Positions 24,307 through 36,061 of a DNA stretch of 64,000 nucleotides are shown piece after piece (positions within the stretch are counted from its first letter, which is position 1; every line of letters begins with the position of its first letter). The stretch is from Irpex lacteus (lineage: Eukaryota; Basidiomycota; Agaricomycetes; Polyporales; Irpicaceae). The stretch spans positions 930,001 through 994,000 of the forward strand of contig MQVO02000012.1 in the NCBI GenBank assembly GCA_001986395.2, given 5' to 3'. Below the pieces are notes generated by a model. The model worked only from the letters and a program-made list of their open reading frames with translations, was not told the origin of the DNA and made no database searches. The position numbers and the translations under genes are program-made.

Positions 24307-26675
24307 ATGAAGCGGTCCAAAGATTTCTCGACGTCCGCCACGTCGCAGTCTTCCGCGAAGAGGTTGAAGATGACTCCGCCCGAGTCGTCTGGTGTTGGTG
24401 AGGATGCGGTGAAAGTTGAAGAGGATACTCCAGCGGCCGTGAAACTTGGAGCGGGCGAACAGGAAAATGAAGGGTGGACGAAGGTGGAGAAGCGTAAGGG
24501 CAAGAAACATAAAAAGACGGAGGGGAAGCAGGACGTGTGTGTTGGGTTTTATGTTGGGTGGTGTTTGCTTTGCTAACGAGTGGTGTTGTATGGAATAGGC
24601 ACACCCGCCAAAGTTTTTGTATTCGAAGGGGGAGATACTTAGGCGGCGGGAGGCTGTTGGTATCAGCGTAGGTATACTCGTCTATGTACGGGTTGGTGCG
24701 TTACTTACCTAGTTATGCAGGACATCCGCGACCTCGTTTTACATCTCGTCACAGACGCTCCTCCGTCGAGCTGGGTCAAAGTGGAGGTGCGTTCCACCGC
24801 TCTGCCCATTCATAAACATCACTAAACACCGAAACAGAACCCACGATCAGTACAAAAAGTCGTCGCCTTGCTCATCCCAGGGTTAACACCCGAAATCCTC
24901 TCCCTCCCCCCTCTCCCGACGTCAGCCACAGCAAACCCCCACCTCCCGCTCGAAATACCGCTACCAGCACCCGAATCCACCACTGGCGTTCCGTTCGTTG
25001 GTAAAACGTTCAGCCATGCGTGTCCGACGCGTGCGCCTGGAGACCAAACGCGTATGCACTCTGTACTGGGTGCGTTCTTCCAGAGTCCTGTCTCTGGAGA
25101 GGAGAAGAAGCGGCGGATACTGGAACGAGTCCAATGTAATGTCTTCTTTTTAACTCCTCGAAATGTATTGGACGCTCACATACTCTTCACGACGATTTCT
25201 CATATAGCAGAACGCGCACAGGAGAAAACACCAACGCGATACCTCCTAACACGCGAACAAATGATAGAGAACGACTACCCCATCCCCTCATACATCGCAG
25301 ACGTCTTCGAAAAGCAAGAAGGGTGGAAAGAGACTCCCGAGCCGTCGTCCGACGACGTAGCCGACGCGCGTATTCTTGCTATCGACTGCGAGATGGTACG
25401 TATCTCACCTGCCCATCTGTTCCAATAATGTTCATCGCCAATAGTGTCAAACAGAAGATGGAAAGCAGTTGGCTAGGGTGTGTATTATTGATTATGCTTC
25501 GGGCATTGTTGTTTTCGATAAGTTGGTGAAACCTACGAAGCCTATTACGGATTACCTCACGCGGTGCGTATGTTTAGTGCTATGCTCCCCGGAATATTGA
25601 GCTAACTGGTATGCCCTACATAGCTGGTCCGGGATCACTGCCGAGGCTATGGACGGCGCCACAGCAACGTTTGACGAAGTTCAAAGCCAAGTCCTCGCCA
25701 TGATATCCGTATCACCAACACCCGTCCTGCTCGGCCATTCCCTAGAGTCAGATCTAAAGTCTCTTCGAATCTGCCATCCTCGATGCATCGACACAGCCGT
25801 CATCTACCACCACCCTCGCGGTCGTCCCCTTAAGCCCGGTCTCGCGTGGCTCACAAAGAAGTGGTGCGGCCGAGAAATCCAGAATCGAGGCGAGGGCGGA
25901 CATGACCCAGAGGAAGACGCTCGCGCGTGTGTGGACCTGCTGAAGAAGAAGGTCACGAATGGTACTGTAATTTTTTGCCTGCAAAGCAAGCTCATATGCT
26001 AACTGTTGTTTTAGGCCCGGGGTACGGGGAGTTCAAGGTCGACTTCGAGTCTATCTTTGAGCGCATGGCGCGTGCTAGAAATGGTGCTGTCTCCTCTGCT
26101 GTTGTCGATCATGGTAACCCTGCCAGTTGGCACGGGTCAAAGGCAAATACGACCGTGGCTTGCACTTCGGATGAGGAAGTTTTGGAGGGCCTACTAGGCG
26201 CTATACCATCTCATACGTTCACCTTTGGTCGTTTCACAGCGTTGGCTGATGCACTTGGCTGTGAGTTCTCTTCTTCCTCTCATGAACACGCGAATCTGAT
26301 TCTATGACAGGGATCACGAATAGGTCCAGCGGTGAAGTCGCTGCAGACGGCACTCTCGCCGTTCCACCTGTCCAACCATCAGAGGAGGACATCCAAGCGG
26401 TCTTGTCAACTCTCGACGCACAACTGAAGAAACTATATGAAGCACTACCGCCTCGTACAGCACTTATCATCTTCACCGGACACTCTGATCCTCGAAAGAT
26501 GGCTGCTCTGAACCTTCGCAAGAGCGGGTTCGAAAACGCCATACGGTCAGGGAAGAACGCCGAGGAGCTGGGGCCTGACGTGAGGTGGTCCAGTGCGGAC
26601 GGTAGGGCACTGGAGGAGGAGGTTGAGAAGGCGAAGAGGGGCTTGTTGTTCTTAGGTATCAAAGACGCAAAATGA
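24307..26675 (+). CDS. REX1: RNA exonuclease 1 (Rex1/REXO1 type, DEDDh family)
   Basis: 3'-5' exoribonuclease; yeast Rex1 trims precursors of 5S rRNA, tRNA and other small RNAs in the nucleus. The N-terminus is basic and disordered (MKRSKDFSTSATS, EGWTKVEKRKGKKHKK), followed by FLYSKGEILRRREAVGI and DIRDLVLHLVTDAPPSSWV, a conserved region in this family. The exonuclease domain has all DEDDh motifs: ILAIDCEM/CQTEDG (Exo I, D and E, split by an intron), GHSLESDLKSLRI (Exo II, D) and GGHDPEEDARA (Exo III, H and D), with DTAVIYHHPRG between. A C-terminal extension of about 200 aa includes an RRM-like RTALIIFTGHSDPRKMAAL. I count about eight short introns. The stop is at 26675. The gene appears intact. 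Confidence 0.9.
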
Positions 26676-27702
26676 TTATCGGCGCTGCTATGCGCTGTGA
26701 GCGTGCTGAAGCTCATCTCATGGACCTCTGTGTGTTTTGTGATGCATCCATAGGCTGCAATAATAATCTGGTAGGTCACGCAATCCGAGTTTGCTCCGAT
26801 CATCAAGGTGATACTGTCTGGCGTCCGCCATAGTATTTGTGACTTGCGAGCTACGCACTCCGCTTTAACTCGATAATCATTGACTAGACTATTAGCCGTT
26901 GTATGCAATGCATCGAAGTGCATGCATGATCTATGCGCAGCGCGTTCGCGTTCGCAATCTTCCCTCTATGCACTGAGGATATGATTCCGCTGCACAGGTA
27001 GACACCGGGATCGTGATGCAGCTGAATTCTGCGATTAGCTCAGACTGTCGGACGTCCCAAGACTAAGCCATATCGAGTGATGCTTGATGTTCCTCGTTTG
27101 ATGTTTGATAGGGTCTCGCGTCGGTCTGTTCTGTGCAGAGGGTATGTAACGTCAACAATATATTCAGATGTGGCCAGCTCTCGAACATAATGGCTGTGCG
27201 GTTGGGAACCGTCAGTGCTTCCGACTGTTGAGCCCCCAAGGCATCATCTGGATATCCGAGTTTTCGGAATACGCTTTGGTTGGAAGTAACATGGATGAAT
27301 GTTTTTTGTCGAGGATGCTTCGATGATGTCTGACATTCATGTTGCATTCGACATAGCTTTGAAGAGAAGGGACGGATGTCTACATCTAGCTGGGATACGA
27401 GCTCGTAACTCGTCATTATATCTTCAGTGTACACTTCCGACTCGAAATGTAGGACTGAGCGAACGAGTTGATAAATATTTCGTCTTTGACAAATTATATC
27501 CCAAACGAAGGAGAAACTGACTATTCACAAGGGTAGACTTTATCTTGATATCTCCGACCCAACAGCATGCCAGGTTCCTATGACGGGTTCCTCGTCTTAC
27601 TCCTAAAAACAAAGATTCCAAACCCACGACCACAAACAGATTCGAGCCCACTTCCACGCCATACACAACGCAACTCGTCCAGGCGTATTTCGGTCAACGC
27701 GA
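26676..27702. other. Convergent intergenic region
   Basis: About 1 kb between the exonuclease stop and the 3' end of the phosphodiesterase gene on the other strand. ORFs here are short and without motifs. Nothing can be assigned. Confidence 0.35.
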
Positions 27703-29124
27703 TTACAGGCCAGACATATCGTTGATCGCCATTGCCAGTGCAGTGTAGTCCGAGGACGTCAAGTTGTCGAGGTACAAGATATTCGGGTACGTCTGCGGCG
27801 AACATGCCTGCAGCAACCTCCCAAAGATCGCAGGTCCTGCCTTGTTTGCCAGTCTCAAGATCGACTGTGCAGCGACGATGTTGTCCACTTGCTGCGTTAA
27901 CGTCCAAGACAGCAAGAACAACTGCGAATCAGGACTACTACGAACATTGCGCATCTTGTCGAGTTGGTCGTTGATCATGTCGTTCAGATCGTTCTTGTTG
28001 GCATAGGAGTTGTACGCATTGAACTAGGGGTATTTGTAGAAGCCCCGTCGGGAGTAGTCACCCACTTGGATCGAGCGTGGTTCGATGATTGCGAGGACTG
28101 CTGCACGGCCTGAACCGATGAAGCGGTTGAGAGGGAGTGTGGTGAGGTCGACAGTAGTAGGATCTTCGCCCTCTACAGCGTACAAGTTTTCGATGCCAGT
28201 GAGAATCTCAAAGAGACGGTTATATTCGTCTTGGTTGAAAGGGCGGTAGTCACGGCCTACGTCAGTGTTCAGGTCATGGCCAAAGTTGAGAACGATGAGT
28301 TCTTTGTTGTTGGCTGTGAACTCATTGATCTGGCGGATGATGTCCTGTATCGTCTGCCCGTCTGCACCTTGCCACCCAATGGGATTAACAGGGATTTTAG
28401 AGTAATGCCCCGTCTTGAACACTCCTCCTGCGATGACTGGACGGATATCGAAGTACCGTGCACCAAGGGCGAGCTGTTGCCCGATATCCTTGGACTGCGT
28501 GATGACAATCCCCGAGTCGGCAAAGCCAGTGCGTCCGGTGACGACGCTCATGCCGGAGTCATGCGATCCAAGGATGCACAGCTGACGCAGTTGACGGTTT
28601 CCGAGAGAAGACAAGTTCTTCTGCATCCAGTCGGAAGGCGGGTTTGATGATGCGAACTTGTCCACTGTGCCGGAGAGTATGAATGGAGTAACACCATCCT
28701 CGTTCCATCCAAGGTCGATGGTACTCCCTTGAGGGTTGTTCACCGTCGAGAGCCCGTCGAGGTATGCTTGCAGTTTAAACTTTCCCTTCGGCGCTCTCGC
28801 TTGCAGCTGGAAAGTGGCCGGCGTGCCGGACAAAGAATAGAACACCTCTCCACCGTCGTGTGACTTATTATGGAATACATTCTCGTCAAATTCAACTTCG
28901 ACCTTCGCCGTCGTACCTGTGCGTTGCATCTTCAGCAAGAGCTCGAAACAGATGGGCAAGGATGCTTGATGCATACAGAACTCCTGGAGACTTCGGGGGA
29001 AGCACGTACCTGTGGGGATGGTCTCTGGGAAGTTCCACTTGTCCATTTGGTAGGACTGCTGTGCTGTCCGATGCCAGTCATACGCGGTAGCGTTGATTAA
29101 AGTAAATGTGCTATCTTCACCCAT
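27703..29124 (-). CDS. PLC-like phosphodiesterase (PI-PLC X-like), with in-frame TAG
   Basis: The reading starts at 29124 (MGEDSTFTLINATAYDWHRT). An intron at about 28919-29010 joins ETIPTG to TTAKVEVEFDE. The first 140 residues form a beta-rich region, followed by a phosphodiesterase TIM barrel. Motifs: LCILGSHDSGMSVV (catalytic His), LGARYFDIRPV, FKTGHYSK (second His region), ELIVLNFGHDLNTDVG and AAVLAIIEP. The frame is interrupted once, by TAG at 28024-28026 after RRGFYKYP. It then stays open in the same frame for 106 more codons (FNAYNSYANKNDLNDMINDQ ... AMAINDMSGL) to a stop at 27703-27705. The downstream part continues the same domain. A nonsense change, read-through or removal by a 42-nt intron are all possible. 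No signal peptide is visible. The specific substrate is unknown. Confidence 0.75.
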
Positions 29125-32104
29125 GGCGATGTCCCTTCTGTAGATCAGCGGATTCAGAACGGGTATTGTGAAACGCAGAAGGTCCTCGCACCTTGGAGTT
29201 GGTTGTAGAAGGTGTTCAACCTGTTTGTGCGTTCATGCGTTGTGATGTGCTTATAAGAACAAACAATTGCACCGGAAGATGATGCTTTGATGAACATGTT
29301 GATTGATGTCCGGCGATGAGCGCGGCACTGCCAGTAGTTTGAACGCTAAACCTGCAATGTCGCAAACACAGTTATGGAATTCACAGGAGGAGAGTGTTCC
29401 ACGTTGGCAGAAAAAGTTGAATAAGAAATCGTTGCTGACATAGGCAGACGTGGTTGCCTGTCAAGTCATACTGTTCAAGGAAGTACTTAGTACAGTGAGG
29501 GCGCCGCTGATTATTGCCTTGAAAGCTTCATACTGTAATGTATAGGGTGCAGTCACCATGTTCTCAATATTACAGTATGTTACTGTGGCCTTGAAATGCG
29601 ATGCTGATGATTCGGCTGGCTGGATGGTGGGCGGCGAAAGCAAGATGTGGCATGCTTCCGCAACAGTCGCTGGCATTGTGGCGTGGGAGTGACCTAAGGG
29701 GCGTCGGGCGGTCAACGGACAAACCCGAGAACCGCGGAGGCGGCGGCTGCCAATGCTAAACTTGTCTTGGCACTGCCACTGGCCCAGCACACCATGTTGC
29801 ATACTAAGTGCCCAGGTAATGCGTTTCTTCAATTTTTCAAGTAGCTCTAATATAGCTCTCGCGTATTACGTGGCCATGACAGGTACAAATAAACGAGGAC
29901 TTTTTCAAGCTGCGAGCAATATTGAAGATTCACTGGCATTGGTACTGAGCCATAGAATTCCAGCGATAATAGAAAACGAGATGTCTTTCCAGTGGAAGGT
30001 GCATGTGCATCCAGCCTCTCGAAGCCGATCATGCGGTGTCCCTTAAAATGGCTATAGTGTCTGTTACCAACGGTATTACCACAGGGAACTCCGCTACTAG
30101 TATTGAACGATGCGCTGACTCGTTGGCGCATTTTGCCTGACATGTGTCTACTACGCAATTTATAGCGTCCTATGGCGATAGAAATACCGGTGCGTTGGTA
30201 TTCTACCAGTCTGTGGTTACTTTGATTGATGGTCACACAGGCACAGCTTGCTTACTAACAGAACCCTCACACCTCCCGCGGTCAAAACTCGTCAAAAAAC
30301 GAACCGCAAAACAATGTGAGACTACCTCTACCATGAGGCTACGCTGCGAGTACTCTCACGCTAATTGTATGTGGAATGTTGCTGATGTATTGACTGGCAG
30401 CGAGAAGTCTGCTCAGATGCCCTCTATAAGCGTCTCTCACCACGAGGCCGCAAAAACACCTCTTTGGTAAACGGTGCATGTGTCCTATCGGACTGTGCTG
30501 CTTCCACTATCGAACAATAATATTCCGCCGTATGTTCGCCATGCTTAAGCCGCGAAATGTACTATCAGCTAACGATGCGGTGATTCTCGCTTGCATACCC
30601 AGCAATTTGCTACTATTTTATCTCCGTAACTCTGGCAGTGGCAGGCGTCGCACATCAGCTTTCCCCGTACTCCGACCATCTCCTCTGAGCGAGTAACTGT
30701 AGCACTATGCACGCTATATCCACTCAACAATTGCGAACGTAGAACTCAGCGGACTGGTCCGTGATGGTATGAACGAGTTGGTTGCTCACATGCCTCCCTG
30801 TGGGGAAAAGCAGCCACGGTGTAGCAATACCGCAATCGCTCTACACCCCCTGCATCGATCAGTGCGGTACCCCTCAAGTCTCCGAAACTACAGAAGACTC
30901 TTACTTCGGCTTCGTACATCGGTCAGCCTATTCCCTACGTCTGCCCTTATCAAAGCACAGTCGGCTTATGAGTGCGCCTGGATACAGTGTACGGTAAAAT
31001 ATTTCTCAGACTTCTCTCGCTACATGGACGAGGCACGGACTATTTCCCTGAGACGCAAGGGCATGATGTACCTAACGTGATTTCCAGGCTTAGATGGCCG
31101 GGATCTTCAATAGCATATAGTTGGAAGCTGTGTCTAATGCGACCGTCATTGTCTTTGTTCTTGAACAGGAAACTCCGTCCGGGAGCCGTCAAACGGACCC
31201 TGCTAGTATAGCAAACCGCTCAGTATTCCGTACTGGGTGAAACAGCGGTCGAGTTCGTCACACTGTGGGTCAGAGGGTCCTTGCACCACGCTTTAAGCTC
31301 TACGCTGATGCAGTTGTCGCCAGGCTTTCTCAACTATACTATTCGGTACTTCCTCTTAAGCCACGGATAGTCGGCTGGACTATCTCAGAGCGCCATGCAA
31401 GGCGGTGTAAAACATGACGCCCGCGGTAGGCAATCTTACTCCTGATCACTTCCCGAAATGGGAAGCATTGTTTTCCTGCCGAGCGATTGCCAATGCGTGA
31501 TGCGGCGTTGCAGCTCTACGTTGGCTCGGCAAAGTTAACTCATGGCCTCCTAGCCTTCTCGTAAGTCAGATCCAAGAAATATCGAGCTCAAGTCGGCATC
31601 GTCCTATATCAGCTTTACATGGTAGGCGTATACATCGCTTGGTAAGCCTTCCTTGTTTGCTTCCTGACATCATCACTAATAATGCTGAGGTTTGCCTACA
31701 CGCGACTAAGCTATGGCCACCGTCTTGCGCATTGTGAACGAAGCAGCCCTCCCTGGAACTCTCTCTTTGTGATTTATAGTGGGTTGATGTGCGGATAGCG
31801 TTTCGTAATTGTTGACGTGCATAGCTTCTTTTCCCTAGCCTTATTCACGGGTAGATGGGGCCAATATGAATGAGGAGCCACACTCGACACACGGCTTGCA
31901 ATGCCCGCCGTGCTGCGCACAATTCGATATCGTATATTCATGCTCTACCGTAAACGTGCACGGGCCAATCTTAACATGGCGTATCGGTCAGATCCCTCAT
32001 GGCTACCTGCCCAGGTATAAATACGGGTCGGTCAAACTTGAACATGCAGTTTCTCATCTTCACTCATTTTCCTTAACTCGCCCCCCAGCATATTCAGCAG
32101 CACC
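29125..32104. other. Gene-poor 3 kb stretch
   Basis: No intact gene is recognised. Between about 30,770 and 31,800 there are longer open pieces in different frames on the plus strand (for example around 31,250-31,380 and 31,460-31,560). They could be fragments of a decayed gene, but I cannot name a family. The last 150 bp contain the promoter of the secreted Ser-rich gene, with TATAAATA at about 32017. Confidence 0.35.
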
Positions 32105-32836
32105 ATGTTCTCTCGCCTCGCCGCTCTTTGCCTGGTCTTAGCTGTCTTTAGCCAAAGCACCATCGCGGGTCCAGTCACGGTTAGTTCTCTGGTCTTTTTC
32201 AAAGAATTGGGATGCTTATTTCATTGCATACAGAGTATTTTTGTGACCAGCGAACCAACCGGCGTTGTCTTCTCCAGTGTTGAAGCCTCGGAGTCGCCCT
32301 TCCCGACTGGCAGCGCCGCATCTTCCGGGCCCGCCTTCCCTGGTACCGGCAGCATCGCACCGTCTGAGTCACCCATCGCTGTCACTAGTGTTGCGGTTGG
32401 CTCTGTGCCATCCGAGTCGCCCATCGCTGTCACTAGTGTTGCAGTCGGCTCTGTGCCATCCGAGTCGCCCATCGCTGTCACTAGTGTTGCAGTCGGCTCT
32501 GCCCCATCCGGGTCGCCCATCGCTGTCACTAGTGTTGCGGTTGGCTCTGCGCCATCCGGGTCGCCCATCGCTGTCACTAGTGTGGCGGTTGGCTCTGAGT
32601 CACCCGTTGGAAGTATCACCAGTGTGGCGGTCGCCTCCTCCTCCGCTGTTGGCGTCGCTTCTTCCTTCTTCTCGGAGCCCTCTGCCTCGACCGCTTCCGG
32701 CCCAGACGCTTGCCCATCCTTCGGTGCACCTACCGTCACTATTACCGTGACAGCAGTCCCTTCCGGTGCCTCATCCAGCTTCGTCGGAGTTGCTTCTGGC
32801 TCAGCCGAAGCGGTCACCATTACGGCTTCTGCCTGA
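32105..32836 (+). CDS. Secreted Ser/Ala-rich protein with 16-residue tandem repeats
   Basis: The protein starts MFSRLAALCLVLAVFSQSTIAG, a typical signal peptide with likely cleavage after IAG. A 54-nt intron (32180-32233) is phase 0 and free of stops, so the unspliced frame also stays open; splicing gives GPVT|SIFVTSEPTG. The mature chain is almost all Ser, Ala, Val, Gly and Pro. Five full copies and one degraded copy of a 16-residue unit (ESPIAVTSVAVGSVPS and variants) lie in the middle. The C-terminal part reads CPSFGAPTVTITVTAVPSG and ends in SAEAVTITASA. There is no catalytic domain. Many Ser/Thr suggest O-mannosylation, so a mucin-like or cell-wall protein is likely; a GPI anchor is not evident because the C-terminus lacks a long hydrophobic tail. 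Confidence 0.75.
   Translation: MFSRLAALCLVLAVFSQSTIAGPVTVSSLVFFKELGCLFHCIQSIFVTSEPTGVVFSSVEASESPFPTGSAASSGPAFPGTGSIAPSESPIAVTSVAVGSVPSESPIAVTSVAVGSVPSESPIAVTSVAVGSAPSGSPIAVTSVAVGSAPSGSPIAVTSVAVGSESPVGSITSVAVASSSAVGVASSFFSEPSASTASGPDACPSFGAPTVTITVTAVPSGASSSFVGVASGSAEAVTITASA
32366..32643 (+). repeat. 48-bp coding minisatellite
   Basis: In-frame units start at 32366, 32414, 32462, 32510 and 32558, with a degraded sixth at 32606. Units differ by a few substitutions, including GAG/GGG (Glu/Gly) at the first codon and GTG/GCC/GCG near the end. Confidence 0.9.
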
Positions 32837-33475
32837 GTATTGAGAGATTTATACCGGGCGCCAGGTAAGTCGAATTATGCCTTCGGTCAGGTGGTACTTC
32901 TAGTTACTGACAGCCCGTTCTAGTGAAGGATCAGTGATGTAGTCGCGGTGTTGTCTGGCATACCGACAGTATTTCACGGTGGCACTGGCAGTAGCGTCTT
33001 TCGTGGTCGATCTAGTATTCGGACTTTCGTAGTATGGATGCTTGAACTTATGGACTCGTGTGGGGAGTTGTATCCAGTCGTTCGTAGTAGCGAGTCGATA
33101 TAATGAACCGCCAACCTTTGATGCCATAGTCGCGAATTGTCTGACTTTACATCGAACAGCGCGCTTCAAAGTTCAACTTACTCATTACGGCAGCGTTATT
33201 GATACCGAGCGACAAACAGCGGCCGCCGCGGACCTTCATGAAGCGTAAACAACTCCGACGCTTCCGAACTTATTGTATTTGGTGGTAAGTAGAAATTTCA
33301 CACAAAGGCCACTGGCATGTATCTACTGATACCACAGGCTGTCATAGTACTAGTGTTCAAGTTTTCTATGGGAATTCACCGGACCTCATCTCAATCGGTC
33401 ACCACGTGCACGTTCACACAGAGCACAAAACAAGGATGTTTGGATGATCTTATCAAATCTTTATTCACCATATTT
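32837..33475. other. Convergent intergenic region
   Basis: About 640 bp between the secreted repeat protein and the 3' end of coiled-coil gene A. Presumably both 3' UTRs. No gene is seen. Confidence 0.35.
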
Positions 33476-35949
33476 TCAAGTTTCTTCTACATCAATGACG
33501 TGACTACCACTACCAGTTTCAAACCCAGAAGCCTGCGTAGACAGGTCAGACACCCGAGCCATGATACTGAATCTCGACATGCTAATTTCCCGAGACAGAG
33601 ACTCTGGCGCAACCGCCTGCCTCTGCGTATTCACCCTGCGCGTAAGGATGGGCGTCGACTTCGCCACGATGCTCGCTCCGAAGGACTCGTTCCCGAGGCT
33701 GAGGTTGAGTCTGTCATTTGGAACATTGAGAGTGCCTGCGACTGGGGGTGAAGGTGAGAGAAGGGAAGGCTCTAGCACAGGCACAGGCATAGACGTCGGT
33801 TCAGGATCCGGCAGTTGGTGTGCAATGCTTAAGTCGGGGACGCTAGACGCAGGTGAGAGGTAAGGGTCGAAGGCGAGCTGCGATGTTGATAGATCCGAAT
33901 TCGGCGGTGGAGGAAGCGAGGGCTCAAAATCGAGGCTAGGCAACGAGATCGAAGGTTGAGCCAGGGGCTGTTTATAGTGAGTCTCGGGCACCGGAACTTG
34001 AATGGTGTTAGATGGAGCAGACTCGTCTTCAAAGCTGTCCGTGGTGACCTCCTCAAAAGACTGTGATGGCAGCGGCGGAAGTGAAGGCTCCAAGTCCAGT
34101 GTTGCTGTCGAGGCCGAAGGTGGTGGAGAAGGGTAGAGGGATTGTACCGAGGCGGATTGCAGAAGGGTGGAATCCAGCTTGGAAGACTGTTGTGGTCCTT
34201 CGGCGGTGTAAGCCGTCGAGGTGGCCGCCGTAGAACCGACCGTAGATGATGCGTCACGACTGCTACCTTCCACAAATTCCAGAAGTAAAGATTCGTCGAA
34301 AAGTGAAGATGGTGGTAGGGTATGGGTTAGCTGCTCCGGGTAAGGTTCCTGCGTCTTGACTTGCGAACGTCTGGTTCGGCTAACGAGAAGGCTGTCGACG
34401 AGTGTATCGGCAACATGCTGGCCAGCGCGGTAAGCCATAGTGGTAGAATCCTGACGCTGCTCCTGCAAATATAACTTGCGCTCCGCTACTTTGATCTTCG
34501 ACTCTACATCAGCATATCCCTCGCTCACCAAGGCGTGTCGGTTCTTCAATTCGTCGGTTCTGGCCTCAACCTCGATTCGAGCTCCTCGTTCGGCTGCGAT
34601 TTGTGCAGTGAGCTGCTCGATGAGAGCTTCCTCCGATATGGCCTGGTCCTCGCAGTACTCCATGTGAATACGATGCTCGGTGGTGGAGAATGCAACAGAG
34701 CCTTCAAGTGCGGTGTACTGGGCCTCGTGCGCAGCCATTAGCTTCTTGCTTTGCTCGACGTGTGCCTTGAAGGAGGCGGTAACTGCGTCACGAGCAGTTT
34801 TGGCCTCCTCGAGACACTCGGTGAGAAGGCCGTGCTTAGCCTCGAGCGTAGTAATGTGGGCCCTGTTAAGTCGTTCGTTCACGTCAAGCTGCTTGAAGTA
34901 TCTGCTTTGAGCGCGGCCCATAGCAGCGGACTGTTGCTCGAGCCGTTCCAGAACGAATCTACGGCGTCGCTCGCATTCTTCCATGTGGTCGTGGTGTTCG
35001 ATGCAGGCAAAATCGAGAGACCCTTGGAGGGCGGAATGTTCGGCCGCATGCGCCGCACGCTGTTGCTCGAAGGCTGCGAGGTCAGCGAGATGTGCAGCGG
35101 TGGTAGCCTCGCGCTCCTTGTTTGCTGACTCGATGTCGGCCTCAAGACGCCCGTTCTTCTTCATGAGGTGGAACACCCGGTGTTCCTCACGTCGCTGCAC
35201 TGCAGCGAGCTCTCGGAAGTTGGACTTGCGGGTGACCTTCAGCTCCTTGCACTTCTGTTTGTATGCGCTCTCCTGCGTCTTCTGGACTATTCGCACGCAA
35301 ATAGCGACCTGTGTCCTCGAGCGTCGAACACGATCCCGGCTAGCACGGTTGCGGCGCTTGGTCCGCTCTCTAATATCTTCTAAAGTCTTCTGGGCGAGCT
35401 CCAGCTCGACCTTCTTTGCATCACGTTCGCGCACCAGCGCCTGTCAAACATGATGAGACTGGCTGATGGTTCAAACAGAAGAAGCTACTCACCTTAACAT
35501 GCCGCAGGCCCAAAACATGCAAGCGGACCTTACGAATCTTCTCCCGGAGACGCTCCCGGAGCGCCACTCTCCTCAAATAACGAACACACAGGAACTGGAG
35601 GGATGACTTGTTAGAACCAGTGAAGACGAAGAATGCCAGCAGTACTCACCCAGATAGCGAACAAAAGCACCGCGTATACCACGATAAACCAAACGTTCGA
35701 CACAAAGGAAGGGATGGTGTCGAATAGATGAAGGAAGGACGAGAGAGGACCAAAAAGGAACATGCGAGGGTGGTGGAAGACCAACGCGTAGTACACAGAT
35801 ACTAAAAGGCAAAAAGGGAACAAGACCGTAGCGAGGACCAGGCAAGCGACACTGAGCTCAGAGGCGGGGCTAACCGAAACTGGGAGCGTGAAGCACAAGC
35901 TGGGCCAGAACGTCACAAGCAGATGCCTGAGACGCGAGTAGACCATCAT
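33476..35949 (-). CDS. Membrane-anchored coiled-coil protein A (uncharacterised paralogue family)
   Basis: A three-exon gene, about 800 aa. Exon 1 (MMVYSRLRHLLVTFWPSL) encodes roughly three membrane spans within the first 105 residues (VACLVLATVLFPFCLLVS, VWFIVVYAVLLFAIW). A short exon follows (FLCVRYLRRVALRERLREKI, basic, probably just past the membrane). The long exon begins ALVRERDAKKVELELAQKTL and continues as about 330 residues of coiled coil. Within the coil a module recurs: ALQGSLDFACIEHHDHMEEC and ALEGSVAFSTTEHRIHMEYC. The C-terminal third is Pro/Ser/Thr-rich (SLYPSPPPSAS, EPSLPPLPSQSFEE). It ends near GNESFGASIVAKSTPILTRR. Introns are GTGAGTACTG...CCTCCAG and GTGAGTAGCT...TTGACAG. 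Exon 1 and both introns nearly match gene C at 58.9 kb, pointing to recent duplication. Function unknown; the layout suggests a membrane tether or scaffold, which is inference. Confidence 0.8.
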
Positions 35950-36024
35950 CGCACAGTTAAGTGGAGACGGCTGGGGGGAGGAGGTAGTGGTTGAAGAGAG
36001 AGAAGAGACGAGAGGCTCACCTGG

Positions 36025-36061
36025 ATATATACTCTCTGAGGCTGACGATCGCTTTGTCAGC
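36025..36061 (-). promoter_or_regulatory. Conserved promoter block of coiled-coil gene A
   Basis: Inverted repeat GCTGAC (36041-36046) - 9 nt - GTCAGC (36056-36061), with a TATATA-like stretch at about 36025-36031 on the gene side. The same arrangement occurs upstream of paralogues B and C. Confidence 0.6.

Noticed and set aside
26234..26923. Minus-strand ORF of 229 codons
   Set aside because: Antisense to the last exon of the Rex1 gene, whose motifs are on the plus strand; no domain on the minus strand.
32366..32643. Regular repeats resembling a CRISPR-like array
   Set aside because: Contiguous in-frame repeats without spacers in a eukaryotic gene.
32221..32820. Minus-strand ORF with tandem repeats
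   Set aside because: Mirror of the 48-bp minisatellite; signal peptide, TATA box and splice sites support the plus strand.
34751..35128. Plus-strand ORF of 125 codons (with several others) opposite gene A
   Set aside because: Shadow of the coiled-coil exon; the same kind of shadow appears opposite gene C at 59434-59928.
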